Made by a program: the position numbers and the translations under genes
Assembly: GCF_033304615.1 (NCBI RefSeq)
Contig: NZ_CP129118.1
Span: 2,786,001 to 2,850,000, forward strand
DNA: 64,000 nt
Direction: 5' to 3'
From: Sporosarcina oncorhynchi
Lineage (GTDB): Bacteria > Bacillota > Bacilli > Bacillales_A > Planococcaceae
Notes under the pieces: model-generated
Seen by the model: the letters and a program-made list of their open reading frames with translations, nothing else
The model's database searches: none
Told to the model about the DNA's origin: nothing
Shown: in pieces, positions 23,587 to 33,268 of the stretch
How the letters are laid out: each line of letters starts with the position of its first letter
How positions within the stretch are numbered: the first letter of the stretch is position 1

Positions 23587-23858
23587 ATCTATCACTCCTA
23601 TATCATGAAAAGCTAAATGTATTATAGCCGTTATGCTTTATATCGGTTTAGAGAGCGATTTGTTTATTGGTAGCATTTTCCGTTTAATATTCAGAAATCC
23701 GGAATGAATGGTACTATACATACGAAACATACGAAAAAGGAAAAGTTTTAATGAACTAGCACTATGTAAAACATGAATTACTCATTACAGCAAGAAGCAG
23801 ACGAACCATTCCTTTCGTTTTCCTCAACGCCATTTTATTGTTCAGCTATTGTTTCAAC
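23587..23858. other. gene-free stretch
   Basis: Upstream region of the hypothetical gene up to the second 258-bp duplication. No gene or clear regulatory element seen. Confidence 0.4.
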
Positions 23859-24116
23859 CTGTCTTTCCTATCGAATCAAACTAAATAAAGACTAGTTAAC
23901 GAAAGAAGACCTTTGCGTATTCAGATGAACTACGCAAAGGTCTTTAAATTTAGCGTTTTCGATTCATTCTAGGGGACGAACTCAAAGGTCTCAAGCAAAG
24001 AAGTTCGCTATAAAAATATGACTATAAAATCATCTGTACACTAACCAATTCCCGTAGTTTTGAACGGTCTCTTATACAGGTGATTTTTAACTTTTCCATT
24101 CGTATTTATTCACTTC
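23859..24116. repeat. 258-bp direct duplication, right copy
   Basis: Matches 22676-22933. It carries the last 13 codons and terminator of the methyltransferase gene without the rest of that gene, and ends inside the stop region of the TetR regulator gene. Confidence 0.9.
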
Positions 24117-24763
24117 ATCCCACTCATTAAATAATCAAGTATAACTTTTTTAAGCAGTATTAACTGTTTTTCTGGTGCTACATCAAGTTGAATGAAGCCG
24201 ATATTTTTTTGGATCGAAAGTTTTTTTGCGAACGTGACAAAAGCGTTAATCAATGTGATTAATGACTGCTCAATATCGATGTCTGTTCGAATCGATCCAT
24301 CTTTCATCGCGGTTTTGATAATTTCGGCATAAATATGAGAAATTTCTCGGTAAATTACTTTGTATTGTTCGGTATCTTCAATTGGTTCAGACAGGAGCAT
24401 TGAATAAATCTCAAAGTCCTCAATCATTTTGAAATCATTTCCTTCTGCAAATTCTTCTAGAAAATGATCCATTAACGCTTCGATTTTTTCAATACTCGTT
24501 ATCTCCATGCTATGAATGTTTTGGAAAAGCTCAAGGAATTTTTCGAGTCTTCTCGTTGCAATTCCAACAGCAATTTGTTCTTTTTTTGGAAACAGCCGAA
24601 AGATCGTCGCCACACCTAAGTTAGCCGCATCTGCTATTTCTTGCATCGTTGTTTTTTCGATGCCTTTTTTTGCAAATAACACTTCTGCTGCATCTAAAAC
24701 AGTGACAATTCGATTTTCCCTATTTTTTTTGAGTTCCAGTTCATAGCGGTCCATTGGTTTCAT
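24110..24763 (-). CDS. TetR/AcrR-family transcriptional regulator
   Basis: Repressor, 217 residues. The N-terminal helix-turn-helix (about 20-65) includes VLDAAEVLFAKKGIEKTTMQEIADAANLGVATIFRLFPKKEQI, the standard TetR pattern; the C-terminal ligand domain is variable. I chose ATG 24763 (MKPMDRYEL) because AAGAAGG lies about 9 bases before it and the TATAAT of its promoter sits just upstream; earlier ATGs would lie at or before the transcript start. It is divergent from the FAD oxidoreductase gene and a perfect operator palindrome lies between them, so it most likely represses that gene and itself. Confidence 0.87.
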   Translation of the reverse strand: MKPMDRYELELKKNRENRIVTVLDAAEVLFAKKGIEKTTMQEIADAANLGVATIFRLFPKKEQIAVGIATRRLEKFLELFQNIHSMEITSIEKIEALMDHFLEEFAEGNDFKMIEDFEIYSMLLSEPIEDTEQYKVIYREISHIYAEIIKTAMKDGSIRTDIDIEQSLITLINAFVTFAKKLSIQKNIGFIQLDVAPEKQLILLKKVILDYLMSGMK

Positions 24764-24865
24764 TATGTCGCATCCTTCTTTTAAATTCATTATGTCCATT
24801 ATACGGGAAAGAAACTGGAGTTTCACATGATGTACTATTTAAACTCGCCTTAACAATCTTCCAAA

Positions 24866-24903
24866 TTGACAATTATTTTATTCTTTGATAGTATGACTAT
24901 CAA
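24866..24903 (+). promoter_or_regulatory. promoter with TetR-type operator
   Basis: TTGACA (24866-24871), 17-base spacer, TAGTAT (24889-24894). Over the -10 lies a perfect inverted repeat TTGATAGT-ATG-ACTATCAA (24885-24903); GGTGATAGT follows as a further half-site. Repressor binding here would directly occlude polymerase. Confidence 0.75.
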
Positions 24904-24986
24904 GGTGATAGTTTAAAATCCACATGATTTTCCACCTATATTTTTATAGATACTTTTTTCGAAACAGAAAGGAGAGAATAGATAAT

Positions 24987-26630
24987 ATGACGAATCAAAA
25001 CAGTAATTGGGATGAAATCGTTGATGTCGTTGTTCTTGGTACAGGAGGAGCTGCTTTAACTGCTGCGACACTTGCACATGATAACGGCGCAAAGGTGTTA
25101 GTACTAGAAAAGTCTTCTGAGGTAGGCGGTACAACTGCAATGTCAGGGGGAGTTCCTTGGATTCCAAACAACCACTACATGGAAGAAGCAGGAATTGAAG
25201 ATTCAAAAGAAAACGCTTACAAGTATATTCAGCGTTTAGGACACGGGAAAGAGCCAGATCCTTCGTTAGTAGATGTATTCATAGAAGAAGGACGCAACAT
25301 GATTAAGTATTTACATGACAACACGCCTGTACAATTTGCGATTCCACCTGCTTACGGTGACTATTACGCAAATCTACCTGGCGGAATTGTGGAAGGCCGT
25401 TCATTGGACCCTAAACCATTTCACTTACAAGAGTTAGGTGAATGGGAACATAAAATTCGTCGTAACCCGATTTTCCCACCATTAACACTAGCTGAAGGTG
25501 GCGCGAACAAAAACGAAATCGATTATACCGTTATGGCAGAACGAATGGAAAAGAACATTACAACGATGGGACGTGCGCTCATCGGTTCACTCATGAAAGG
25601 CATAATCGACCGTGGCATTGAAGTGCGTACAGAAACACCTGGCTACAAGCTATTCCAAAATGATGACGGCGCAGTTATAGGGATTCTCGCACTACATAAC
25701 GGCCAAGAAATCAAAATTGGTACACGTCAAGGGGTTGTTATTGCAAGCGGTGGCTTTGAATGGAACGAGGAGTTAGTAAAATCGTTCTTACCTGGTCAAC
25801 CAAAACACCATCTTTCCCCTCCTTACAACGAAGGTGACGGGTTAATCATGGCGATGGAAGCAGGAGCAAAACTTGCGAACATGAGTGATGCATGGTGGTA
25901 TCCTGCAACACAAGACCCTTCCATCGAATATGAAGGTCGCGTATTTAACTTAATCAATAGCCCGCGTTCATTAAAACACGGAATTATTGTTAACAGTTTA
26001 GGTAAGCGTTTCGTCAATGAAGGAACAGCATATAAAGATATGCCACGTAAGTTCCACTTGTATGATGAAGCAACACAAACGTATCCGAACGAGGAAAATA
26101 CATGGATCGTCTTTGATAGCCAATTGAAAGATAACGAGTTAGTTGTAACGATTGCTGCAGGCGAAGATGCACCTGAATGGATGAACCAATCAGATAGTTT
26201 AGAAGAACTAGCTGGTAAAATTGGTGTGGATGCAAAAGGTCTTGCACAAACGGTTGAGAAGTTTAATGGGTATGTTGCACAAGGTGAAGATCTTGATTTC
26301 CATCGTGGAACGACTTATTTCGAAGGAATGGGTCAAGGTGGCGGTAAACCAGAACTTAACCTTGGAACAATCGAAAAAGGACCATTCTACGCGATTCCGA
26401 TTTACTACGGAACACTCGGTACAGCAGGTGGACCACGTGTCGATAAAAACGCGCAAGTCATTAACGTACGCGACAAGAAAATCGAAGGACTTTACGCAGC
26501 AGGTAACGCAGCAATGTCTATTTTAGGACCTGTTTATCCAGGCGCTGGAGCGACAATTGGACCAGGTATGACATGGGGTTACTTAGCAGGTAAAGCTGTT
26601 GCAACAGCTGAAAAACGCGACATCAACTAA
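24987..26630 (+). CDS. FAD-dependent oxidoreductase (3-ketosteroid dehydrogenase / fumarate reductase flavoprotein-like)
   Basis: FAD_binding_2 family dehydrogenase, 547 residues. The FAD site GTGGAALTAATLAHDNGAKV is near residue 18 and GGTTAMSGGVPWIPN near 49; the C-terminal GLYAAGNAAMS and GATIGPGMTWGYLAGK close the FAD pocket. The overall layout matches 3-ketosteroid delta-1-dehydrogenase-like enzymes, but steroid activity is not implied. The ATG at 24987 has AAAGGAGAG with a longish gap of about 10 bases; 21 upstream codons are rejected. It is cotranscribed with the CoxG-like gene under TetR control, perhaps induced by a hydrophobic substrate (inference). Confidence 0.8.
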   Translation: MTNQNSNWDEIVDVVVLGTGGAALTAATLAHDNGAKVLVLEKSSEVGGTTAMSGGVPWIPNNHYMEEAGIEDSKENAYKYIQRLGHGKEPDPSLVDVFIEEGRNMIKYLHDNTPVQFAIPPAYGDYYANLPGGIVEGRSLDPKPFHLQELGEWEHKIRRNPIFPPLTLAEGGANKNEIDYTVMAERMEKNITTMGRALIGSLMKGIIDRGIEVRTETPGYKLFQNDDGAVIGILALHNGQEIKIGTRQGVVIASGGFEWNEELVKSFLPGQPKHHLSPPYNEGDGLIMAMEAGAKLANMSDAWWYPATQDPSIEYEGRVFNLINSPRSLKHGIIVNSLGKRFVNEGTAYKDMPRKFHLYDEATQTYPNEENTWIVFDSQLKDNELVVTIAAGEDAPEWMNQSDSLEELAGKIGVDAKGLAQTVEKFNGYVAQGEDLDFHRGTTYFEGMGQGGGKPELNLGTIEKGPFYAIPIYYGTLGTAGGPRVDKNAQVINVRDKKIEGLYAAGNAAMSILGPVYPGAGATIGPGMTWGYLAGKAVATAEKRDIN

Positions 26631-26658
26631 TTATTTAACAACAAAGGAGATTTTTAAC

Positions 26659-27105
26659 ATGCCAGCAGGAGTTCATGAAACACAAATTAATGTACCAATT
26701 GAAGAAGTATGGGATTTCGTAAGTTCAATTAACAACTGGGCGCCACTTGTACCAGGTTATATCACACACGATTTAATTAATGAAAACGAGTCAACTTGGG
26801 AGTTTAAAGGTGACCTTGGTTTCATGAAAAAGACTGTTAAATTGAAAGTTGATATTACGGAATGGGGAGAGCCAACGCTTGTCACATTCAAATTGACAGG
26901 TACATCAGATAACTTTAAAGGTGGCGGCTTTTTCAAAGCTGAAAAAATAGACGATAACTCGACGAAAATGGTCGGTTCGTTAGACATTTCCGCTGGTGGT
27001 GCGATGGGACCAATGGTTAACGCTATTTTGAAAAGCTTTGTTCCTAAAACTGCTGAAGAACTTACAATTGCAGTTGCAGAAGAAATCGCTAAAGTGAAAG
27101 CTTAA
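26659..27105 (+). CDS. CoxG/SRPBCC-family protein
   Basis: 148-residue START-like (SRPBCC) protein. The pattern HETQINVPIEEVWDFVSSINNWAPLVPGY is typical of the CoxG subgroup, which includes carbon-monoxide-dehydrogenase G proteins and many orphan lipid/hydrophobic-ligand binding proteins. AAAGGAGA precedes ATG 26659. It lies 28 bases after the FAD oxidoreductase and probably binds its substrate or product (inference). Confidence 0.82.
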   Translation: MPAGVHETQINVPIEEVWDFVSSINNWAPLVPGYITHDLINENESTWEFKGDLGFMKKTVKLKVDITEWGEPTLVTFKLTGTSDNFKGGGFFKAEKIDDNSTKMVGSLDISAGGAMGPMVNAILKSFVPKTAEELTIAVAEEIAKVKA

Positions 27106-27132
27106 TCAATCAAATTCAATTGCTACAAAAAT

Positions 27133-27180
27133 ACCAGGCATCCATTCAATTCTAAATTGAACGGGTGCCTGGTTCTTTTT
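27133..27180 (+). terminator. terminator of the FAD oxidoreductase operon
   Basis: ACCAGGCATCC pairs with GGGTGCCTGGT, followed by TCTTTTT. The stem resembles the tips of the interspersed palindromes, so it may have been recruited from one. Confidence 0.7.
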
Positions 27181-27268
27181 CCGCTTAATATGAATGAACA
27201 CTAGATAATTAAATAGGAACTGCAGCGTTCAGTAACAGCCCATCTTCCACCATTATTCAGGATTTAAT

Positions 27269-28831
27269 TCAAAAGAATATTGAACCACCGACATCCATGT
27301 AATACGCAGTGCCGTCCACCGCGTCAATCATGCGCACATGACCGAACGTTAACGGGAACGATGGTACATACGTCAACCGGTAAAACGTTTCGCCTTCTTC
27401 ATCGAACTCCATTGACCACGCCAATTCCATCTTCAGCTGTCGCTTCATCCGTTCTGCCGCCTCTGCTTTCGTTAGTACAGGCACAGTGGACACGTCTGCA
27501 GGCGGGAATTCCTCTGTCATTTCCATCGATGCGGAGACAATGCGTCCAGAATAGATGCCGACCTGGACTGCCACTTTGATACTATCGACTGGCACACCGT
27601 TCACATGATACTGGAAATAAAATTCTTTCGCCTCTTCACCCTCGACTTCCTCTTCATCATCGAGCCACTCTTTCACTTCATCGAGCCAGTCATCAGCGTC
27701 TACTTCGTCATCCGTCCAATACCCATCCACATACTCATCAGCTTCCTCATTCAGCTCATCAAACTCATCAATTAGTTCATCTACAACATTCTGCAGCTCT
27801 TCCCATTCATCCTCCTGCTCAACTTGCTCGAGCTTAAACCGTTTCTCAGCGTCAGGAAACAGACCGAAGAGATAATTCAATGCGCGTTGCTGCAATATCT
27901 CCTCGTCTAGATTCTCCTCATTGCCTGCCCACGCCTCGCCGTTATAGACGAAAACCGGCCGCTCTGAACTGTCATAATGGATTGTAATCATCCCCGATTC
28001 ATAGGCTGTTTCATAATCGACGGATACCGGAGCCGGCAATGAATCATGTTGCCACTTTTCGACACGGAGTCCCTCGTCCAAGCGCTCCCCAATCTTCACA
28101 TGCTCATCTGTCACACCAACCATTTGAAGGAAACTGTTGCCCTCTGAAGTATGCGGAGGAAATGGTTCATATACATTCCCTTCCGCAACAGTGTCCGCTT
28201 TTTCACCAGATGCCGGGATATCAACGGCCGCTTCCTTCAATGACCAGACGAGACGGTATGTATTATCGCCATTGCGGAACAGCTCTGTATCGGTCTTATG
28301 GAATTCGAGTTCAAAGTCGGTGCATGCAATATATGCGGCCTCCGCTTCTTCCTCTGCTATTAACTGCTCCGGATAGACGATGTTTGCTGGCCCCTCCTCA
28401 AAAGAGAACTGCATGATCCGTCCGCCCGCTGTAATCGTCAACGAAAAGCCAATGCCCGGCAAATCAAGATTGTATCGTTCTTCTTTTATCCCGTATTGGA
28501 TCAAATAGAGCCCTTCCAAGTCGATCACCGACTGCAACCGGTACGTCTTCAGCTCATCCGGATGAAACATTTGTATGAATGCTTCCGCAACTGGCGGAAT
28601 ATCCTCTGCCTTTAAATCACCTGATCCGCCATACTCTTCGGCATCAATATAGTCGAATCTCTTCAGCCGGCCAGCGTCATCCACCGAGCAAACTGCGAAC
28701 GGCTCCTCCGCTCCCTCTTCTTTTATGTAAAACACTTCGTCCTCTTCCGCATGATCAAAATCAAAAATGGACGGTTCGAACGTCACTGGCATCTTCAGCC
28801 ACGCGGCCATTGTATTCAACGTTTTCTTCAT
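27269..28831 (-). CDS. YcdB/YcdC-like repeat protein with an acidic segment
   Basis: 520 residues, no signal peptide seen. Repeated PepSY/YcdB-like units (for example FYFQYHVNGVPVDSIKVAVQVG near 435 and a C-terminal YRLTYVPSFP unit). A strikingly acidic stretch at about 355-415 is rich in D/E (DELIDEFDELNEEADEY and DDEEEVEGEE). ATG 28831 has GGGAGGAG nine bases upstream. Function unknown; YcdB-type domains are often found in spore-surface or protease-inhibitor-like proteins, but no partner is nearby. Confidence 0.6.
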   Translation of the reverse strand: MKKTLNTMAAWLKMPVTFEPSIFDFDHAEEDEVFYIKEEGAEEPFAVCSVDDAGRLKRFDYIDAEEYGGSGDLKAEDIPPVAEAFIQMFHPDELKTYRLQSVIDLEGLYLIQYGIKEERYNLDLPGIGFSLTITAGGRIMQFSFEEGPANIVYPEQLIAEEEAEAAYIACTDFELEFHKTDTELFRNGDNTYRLVWSLKEAAVDIPASGEKADTVAEGNVYEPFPPHTSEGNSFLQMVGVTDEHVKIGERLDEGLRVEKWQHDSLPAPVSVDYETAYESGMITIHYDSSERPVFVYNGEAWAGNEENLDEEILQQRALNYLFGLFPDAEKRFKLEQVEQEDEWEELQNVVDELIDEFDELNEEADEYVDGYWTDDEVDADDWLDEVKEWLDDEEEVEGEEAKEFYFQYHVNGVPVDSIKVAVQVGIYSGRIVSASMEMTEEFPPADVSTVPVLTKAEAAERMKRQLKMELAWSMEFDEEGETFYRLTYVPSFPLTFGHVRMIDAVDGTAYYMDVGGSIFF

Positions 28832-28955
28832 ATAGCAAGACTCCTCCCTAACCTTTTCGCTATTCAATCAGTATAATGAATTTCCCCGCGGCTGTACAAG
28901 GAACTCTATCAAATTATTTACAATGGAGAAGAGAGCGTACCAGGTTCTTTGTAAA
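28832..28955. other. upstream region of the YcdB-like gene
   Basis: Includes a fragment of family C repeat (CGTACCAGGTTCTT at 28937-28950) directly before a family A element. No further gene. Confidence 0.4.
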
Positions 28956-29101
28956 GGTAGCTGTGCCAGAAACATTCATGTAAATTCAGCCAGTTTGGAT
29001 ATGAATACAAGAATATTTCAGAAATCCAAATGTCTCAACATTTCAATTTTATCTTTATGTCATTGGAGTGTATTGTCTGAATTCAACGTGAAATAGGTAC
29101 C
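28956..29101. repeat. ~146-bp interspersed repeat, family A
   Basis: Tips GGTAGCTGTGCC and (reverse complement of the right end) GGTACCTATTTC, with TTGTAAA directly before the left tip. Same layout as 47968-48108, 50395-50541 and 53341-53486. Confidence 0.75.
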
Positions 29102-29144
29102 TTTCACTAAAAAAACAGTACACATGCATCATTGAATCCAATAC

Positions 29145-30869
29145 TTATTTCCTCCAAACTTTCCGATAGTCCACTCTTCCGTTGCTATCCAGTTCAATGT
29201 TCGCATAAGGGTTTTCTTTCGGCTCATAGACCGTATGGAAACGGTGATTGCAATAGAAAATCGCATACGTCGACTTCAAAAACGCTTCGATTTCAAAATA
29301 GAGTTCCCACCGCATAGATTCCACTGAAGCACTTCTGATTTCTCTAATTTTCTCATCTACATAACTCTTCATGTGCTCGTTCAAACACGGATAGATGATG
29401 AGTTCGTTAGACTGCAGTGCAGTAAGGAGGGATAGTAAACGGTCTTCCCCTAATGCAATGCCTCCTACAAACAGGTCATAGGTCGCCATGCTTTCATCGT
29501 TAACGATTTGTTTACTATCTACAACATCGACTGTCGATTCAATCCCCATGTTAAACAGTTCCATTTGCAAATGCTTTGCCGCCTTCTTGTGATTAGCGCC
29601 CGGTCGAATTTGCTGTGCGACAATTTGTAGAGGGGGGCCATCATAACGGACTTTCCCACTGATTTTATTCAACCTAACGTTTTGAGAACGGCTCGATAGA
29701 AAGCTCACCGCCGCAACTTCATTATCCAACCCTTCGTTTCGAATGTTCGCCGGTTGAAGTCTCGTGTAAATCGCCTCACGCAAGGCTTCTTGCTGAAGCG
29801 GACCCTCTTTCAAACAGTTAAACATTATAAAACTTGCTCCATCCTCCATTCGCTTCACTTGTTTCCACGTAGCATCAGGCGCTTGTAAGACAAATGGATG
29901 AATTGCTTCCTCTTCAAAATGAGAAGGCGTTTTTATAATATGTATTTCGTCCAGCCATGGTCTCGCTGAAAAATACGAATGATTCACTTCCAGTCGTATG
30001 CTATTTTCATCATTCTGCGTCATTCGAAAAGGGCCACTGCCGACAGGGAACGTTTTAAACTTCTCAGGATCGCGACGTACAATCTCCATCGGTACAATAG
30101 AAGCCTTTCCTCCTGCCAACATCCGTGGGAATAAAAAATCCACTTCTTTTAACATGAAATGAACAATGGATCGACTCTTCGTATCAACCTTTTCGATATT
30201 CGCAAAAAGCGTTGTTTCAACCATCAATCTTTCAAACGTCTCCCGCACATCTGAGGACGTACACTCCCTTCCATGATGGAAAGTGATTCCTTTGTGAAGA
30301 TAAAACGTCCAGTGCTTCCCGTCTTTCGTCTCCCAATGATGCGCAATACTTGGCTTTAACTCATTCGTAGCAGCTTCATATTCGACGAGTCGATCAAATA
30401 ACTGCTGCACCATATGGCCATCGTGACGGGAGATAATCTTCATAGGATCCATGACCAATCTTGTTTCATAAAACGGATAGCGTAAAATATCCAAATCCTG
30501 ATTGCTTTCCGTTTGTTGTGCGAGCCCTAAACTTTGGGCGAACCATTGTTGAAAGTTCTTTTTCCCTCGTTCTTCCATCGACTCCACAAGTGAAAATGCA
30601 TCCTCATATCGTCCAGCTCGTACCTTCTCTTTAATCTGGTTCAATAAAATTTCATCACGCGTCAACTGGAGGGTGATCTTCGGTTTCTTCCCCCTTCCCT
30701 TTTGCGTCATCCACTTGATAGCTCCTTCGCTATGCAACACGCTCACAACGGTTTTCACATGCCTTTCCGAACAATTCAAAATACCTGCAAGAGAGGCGAC
30801 TGTGGTTTCCTCTTCCATTCCTTCTGTAAAATGCTTCGTTAATTCAAGTAGATGATCCACATACTTCAC
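29145..30869 (-). CDS. SgrR-like regulator (winged helix fused to a solute-binding domain)
   Basis: 574 residues, cytoplasmic (no signal peptide). The N-terminal SgrR-type winged helix (about 1-110: LAGILNCSERHVKTVVSVLHSEGAIKW) is followed by a family-5 peptide-binding domain (about 160-570: MDPMKIISRHDGHMVQQLFDRLVEY, KHWTFYLHKGITFHHG). Such proteins sense a small molecule and control a neighbouring transporter. The MFS exporter at 30996 is divergent and is the probable target, with about 126 bp between the starts. Unlike E. coli SgrR, no small RNA is recognisable here. Confidence 0.85.
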   Translation of the reverse strand: MKYVDHLLELTKHFTEGMEEETTVASLAGILNCSERHVKTVVSVLHSEGAIKWMTQKGRGKKPKITLQLTRDEILLNQIKEKVRAGRYEDAFSLVESMEERGKKNFQQWFAQSLGLAQQTESNQDLDILRYPFYETRLVMDPMKIISRHDGHMVQQLFDRLVEYEAATNELKPSIAHHWETKDGKHWTFYLHKGITFHHGRECTSSDVRETFERLMVETTLFANIEKVDTKSRSIVHFMLKEVDFLFPRMLAGGKASIVPMEIVRRDPEKFKTFPVGSGPFRMTQNDENSIRLEVNHSYFSARPWLDEIHIIKTPSHFEEEAIHPFVLQAPDATWKQVKRMEDGASFIMFNCLKEGPLQQEALREAIYTRLQPANIRNEGLDNEVAAVSFLSSRSQNVRLNKISGKVRYDGPPLQIVAQQIRPGANHKKAAKHLQMELFNMGIESTVDVVDSKQIVNDESMATYDLFVGGIALGEDRLLSLLTALQSNELIIYPCLNEHMKSYVDEKIREIRSASVESMRWELYFEIEAFLKSTYAIFYCNHRFHTVYEPKENPYANIELDSNGRVDYRKVWRK

Positions 30870-30995
30870 GAGCCATCCTCCTTCAGTTATCTAAAGTACG
30901 AAAAGGTGAACTGCAAAATAAATAACGAACACTTTTACTTCACCTATTCTTATTCTACACTTCTTCTATGCAGGAAAACAATTGGAGGGATGAAA

Positions 30996-32210
30996 ATGAA
31001 GGCAGTCGCTTCAGAGCTTTCACTAGTTAAAAATCGGAACTTCTTGCTGTTATGGGGGAGCTCCACTATTTCGAGTTTCGGCATGCAAATGTATAGCATT
31101 GCGATTCCATTGCTCATTTACGATCTAAGTAAATCCGCATTGGCAATGAGCATGATGCGAGCGATTGAATTCTTTCCGAATATCTTTTTAGGAATGCTTG
31201 CAGGGGCGTTGGTCGATCGATTAAATCGAAAAACCATGATGGTGTGGACAAGTTTCATTCAAGTAATTTCAATGTTTGGCATTGTCATGTTGCTCCTGAC
31301 AAATCATATTGAGCTATGGCATCTCTACATCCTCGGCTTCATCTTATCCTCCGCAGGGTATACATTCGGCAATGCGAATCACTCCGTACTTCCCCAAATC
31401 GTTTCAAAGGACCAATTGACTTCGGCCAATGCCAAGCTGTCGTTCATTGATACGCTGATTCGGATGATTGGTCCGGGAGTTGCGGGTGTACTGATCGCCG
31501 TATTTTCCTACACGTCGACGTTAACGATTTACCTTATCTGTTTGCTGATCATGTATGTATTTATGCAATTTTTGAATGTCCCGCCAACTGCGAAACGGGA
31601 GGATACGTCACATTCCATCTGGAAGGAGATGAAGGAAGGGATTGTCGAGCTGTTTAACAATAAAATTCTATTAACGCCAACTATCGCGGTACTTTTCAGC
31701 AATTTCGCATCCAGTCTCGTCATTGGCGTACTCATCTTCTTCGCAACCGATCAGATCGGTGCCGATTCCAAGCAAGTCGGTTTCATGTTTACGATTTCTG
31801 CAGTCGGTGGGCTTATCGGCGCCAGTCTCATTAGCAGAATCCGTAAGCGTTTCGGCCGCGGCGTCATTTATACATACTCGCTAGTCTTTGACATCCTTTC
31901 CATGTGTCTGCTACTATTCGCACAAACATGGTGGACAATCGGCATCTCCCTTGCGATACGGACGTTCTCAACGACATTATCCAATATCGTCTACTTCACA
32001 ATTCGTCAGGAATTCACACCGAATCATCTGCTTGGAAGAGTCGCGGGGACATCATCCATGCTTATGAAGTTAACCCTTCCGTTAGGGCTCTTCATCGCCG
32101 GCCTATGGGCGGAATGGTTTCCGATACGCATCTTGTTTTTCATTTCGATGTGTATTTTTATTGTACTGTTTGTTCGACTGTTCTTTCATCCGTTTAAGAA
32201 ACTTGTGTAA
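30996..32210 (+). CDS. MFS transporter
   Basis: Twelve-helix inner-membrane exporter, 404 residues, MFS_3 type (EntS/MdtH-like). Seen: SLVKNRNFLLLWGSSTISSFGMQMY at the start and GMLAGALVDRLNRKTMMVW, the loop 2-3 motif, near 60. I chose the second ATG (30996) because GGAGG is 7 bases upstream; the first ATG is too close to it. Probably regulated by the divergent SgrR-like protein; substrate unknown. Confidence 0.83.
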   Translation: MKAVASELSLVKNRNFLLLWGSSTISSFGMQMYSIAIPLLIYDLSKSALAMSMMRAIEFFPNIFLGMLAGALVDRLNRKTMMVWTSFIQVISMFGIVMLLLTNHIELWHLYILGFILSSAGYTFGNANHSVLPQIVSKDQLTSANAKLSFIDTLIRMIGPGVAGVLIAVFSYTSTLTIYLICLLIMYVFMQFLNVPPTAKREDTSHSIWKEMKEGIVELFNNKILLTPTIAVLFSNFASSLVIGVLIFFATDQIGADSKQVGFMFTISAVGGLIGASLISRIRKRFGRGVIYTYSLVFDILSMCLLLFAQTWWTIGISLAIRTFSTTLSNIVYFTIRQEFTPNHLLGRVAGTSSMLMKLTLPLGLFIAGLWAEWFPIRILFFISMCIFIVLFVRLFFHPFKKLV

Positions 32211-32250
32211 GGGGTCTTCTTGTTAAGGCATAACCGGTTGTAAAATTAAA

Positions 32251-32295
32251 AAGTGCCAAGTACTGAACAAGATTGAATTCAAGTACTTGGCACTT
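32251..32295. terminator. convergent terminator
   Basis: AAGTGCCAAGTACT (32251-32264) pairs perfectly with AGTACTTGGCACTT (32282-32295). It serves the MFS gene and the convergent histidine kinase gene. Confidence 0.75.
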
Positions 32296-32340
32296 TCATA
32301 TAGAAATCTATCAATTCACAACATAGAGTTCCGCTGTCAT

Positions 32341-33252
32341 CTACGCTCCCCATCTCTTGAATGAAACGGCTAAGGTGAATGTATCGCCATCCACTTCAGC
32401 TACCGCCTGCCCTCCTAAATTCCCGATGAGCTGACGGACGATATGCAAACCAAGTCCGAGCTGCCCGTCTGATCGGCTGCTATCCATCCTGAACGTCCGG
32501 TCGAAAATCCGTTCCACCTGTGCAGCATCCATGGACGCAAAATCATTTGTCACTTGCAGGCGAGTAAAGGCCCCTTCTTCCGTGAGTTGGATTGTCACCA
32601 GGCTTTTACTATAAGCGAGTGCATTTTGGATGATATTGGCGACAATTCGGCTCACAGCCTTCTGATCCGCCACTATTGGCAGACGCCCGCTTTCCTCGAA
32701 ACGAACTTCTAATTGCTTCTTTTCAAACTCATCATAGAACGAAAGGAGGACATCGATGACAGTTTGATGTAAATCCACTTTCTCGATCGACATGTTCTGA
32801 TCGGATGAATTCAACTGCGACAGTTCATAAAACAGATCCACGATGTCAATCAAATGATCGATTTTCTTCTGGACAACAGCCAAGTATTCCTGCTTTTCAC
32901 TTTCCTTCAATGTCGAATCCGACAGCAGTTCCGAAAATCCTTTCATCGATGTCAAAGGTGTACGGAAGTCATGCGAAATGTTCGTGATCTCTTGTTTTAA
33001 ATTCAGCTCTCGTGCAACTCCCCGCCGCTGGTCTTGTTTGAACACGGAAATGAGTTTGTTGATGGTGGCGGCGAATTTCGACAACGCTCGGTGATGCGTG
33101 CTCGTCCGTACGATTTCATTCGTCCCGAAGTTCCCGACAATCCCTTCAAGCTGTTTCGTCATCATGCGGATGTCGTACAGCAGAAACAGATAGGATGCAA
33201 ATAGGATGAGCAGGAGCCCTGTTAAAATCACAATGATCAGCCAGCTGCTCAT
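32341..33252 (-). CDS. sensor histidine kinase
   Basis: 303 residues. One or two N-terminal membrane segments (about 5-27) with almost no extracellular part, a linker, the H-box NISHDFRTPLTSM with H94, an N-box around NIIQNALAYS and a G-box LGLGLHIV. This small-sensor layout is typical of kinases that work with ABC transporters in sensing cell-envelope antibiotics or bacteriocins. It is the last gene of the response regulator - ATPase - permease - kinase operon. Confidence 0.87.
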   Translation of the reverse strand: MSSWLIIVILTGLLLILFASYLFLLYDIRMMTKQLEGIVGNFGTNEIVRTSTHHRALSKFAATINKLISVFKQDQRRGVARELNLKQEITNISHDFRTPLTSMKGFSELLSDSTLKESEKQEYLAVVQKKIDHLIDIVDLFYELSQLNSSDQNMSIEKVDLHQTVIDVLLSFYDEFEKKQLEVRFEESGRLPIVADQKAVSRIVANIIQNALAYSKSLVTIQLTEEGAFTRLQVTNDFASMDAAQVERIFDRTFRMDSSRSDGQLGLGLHIVRQLIGNLGGQAVAEVDGDTFTLAVSFKRWGA

Positions 33253-33268
33253 ATTTTTTCATCCTCCT

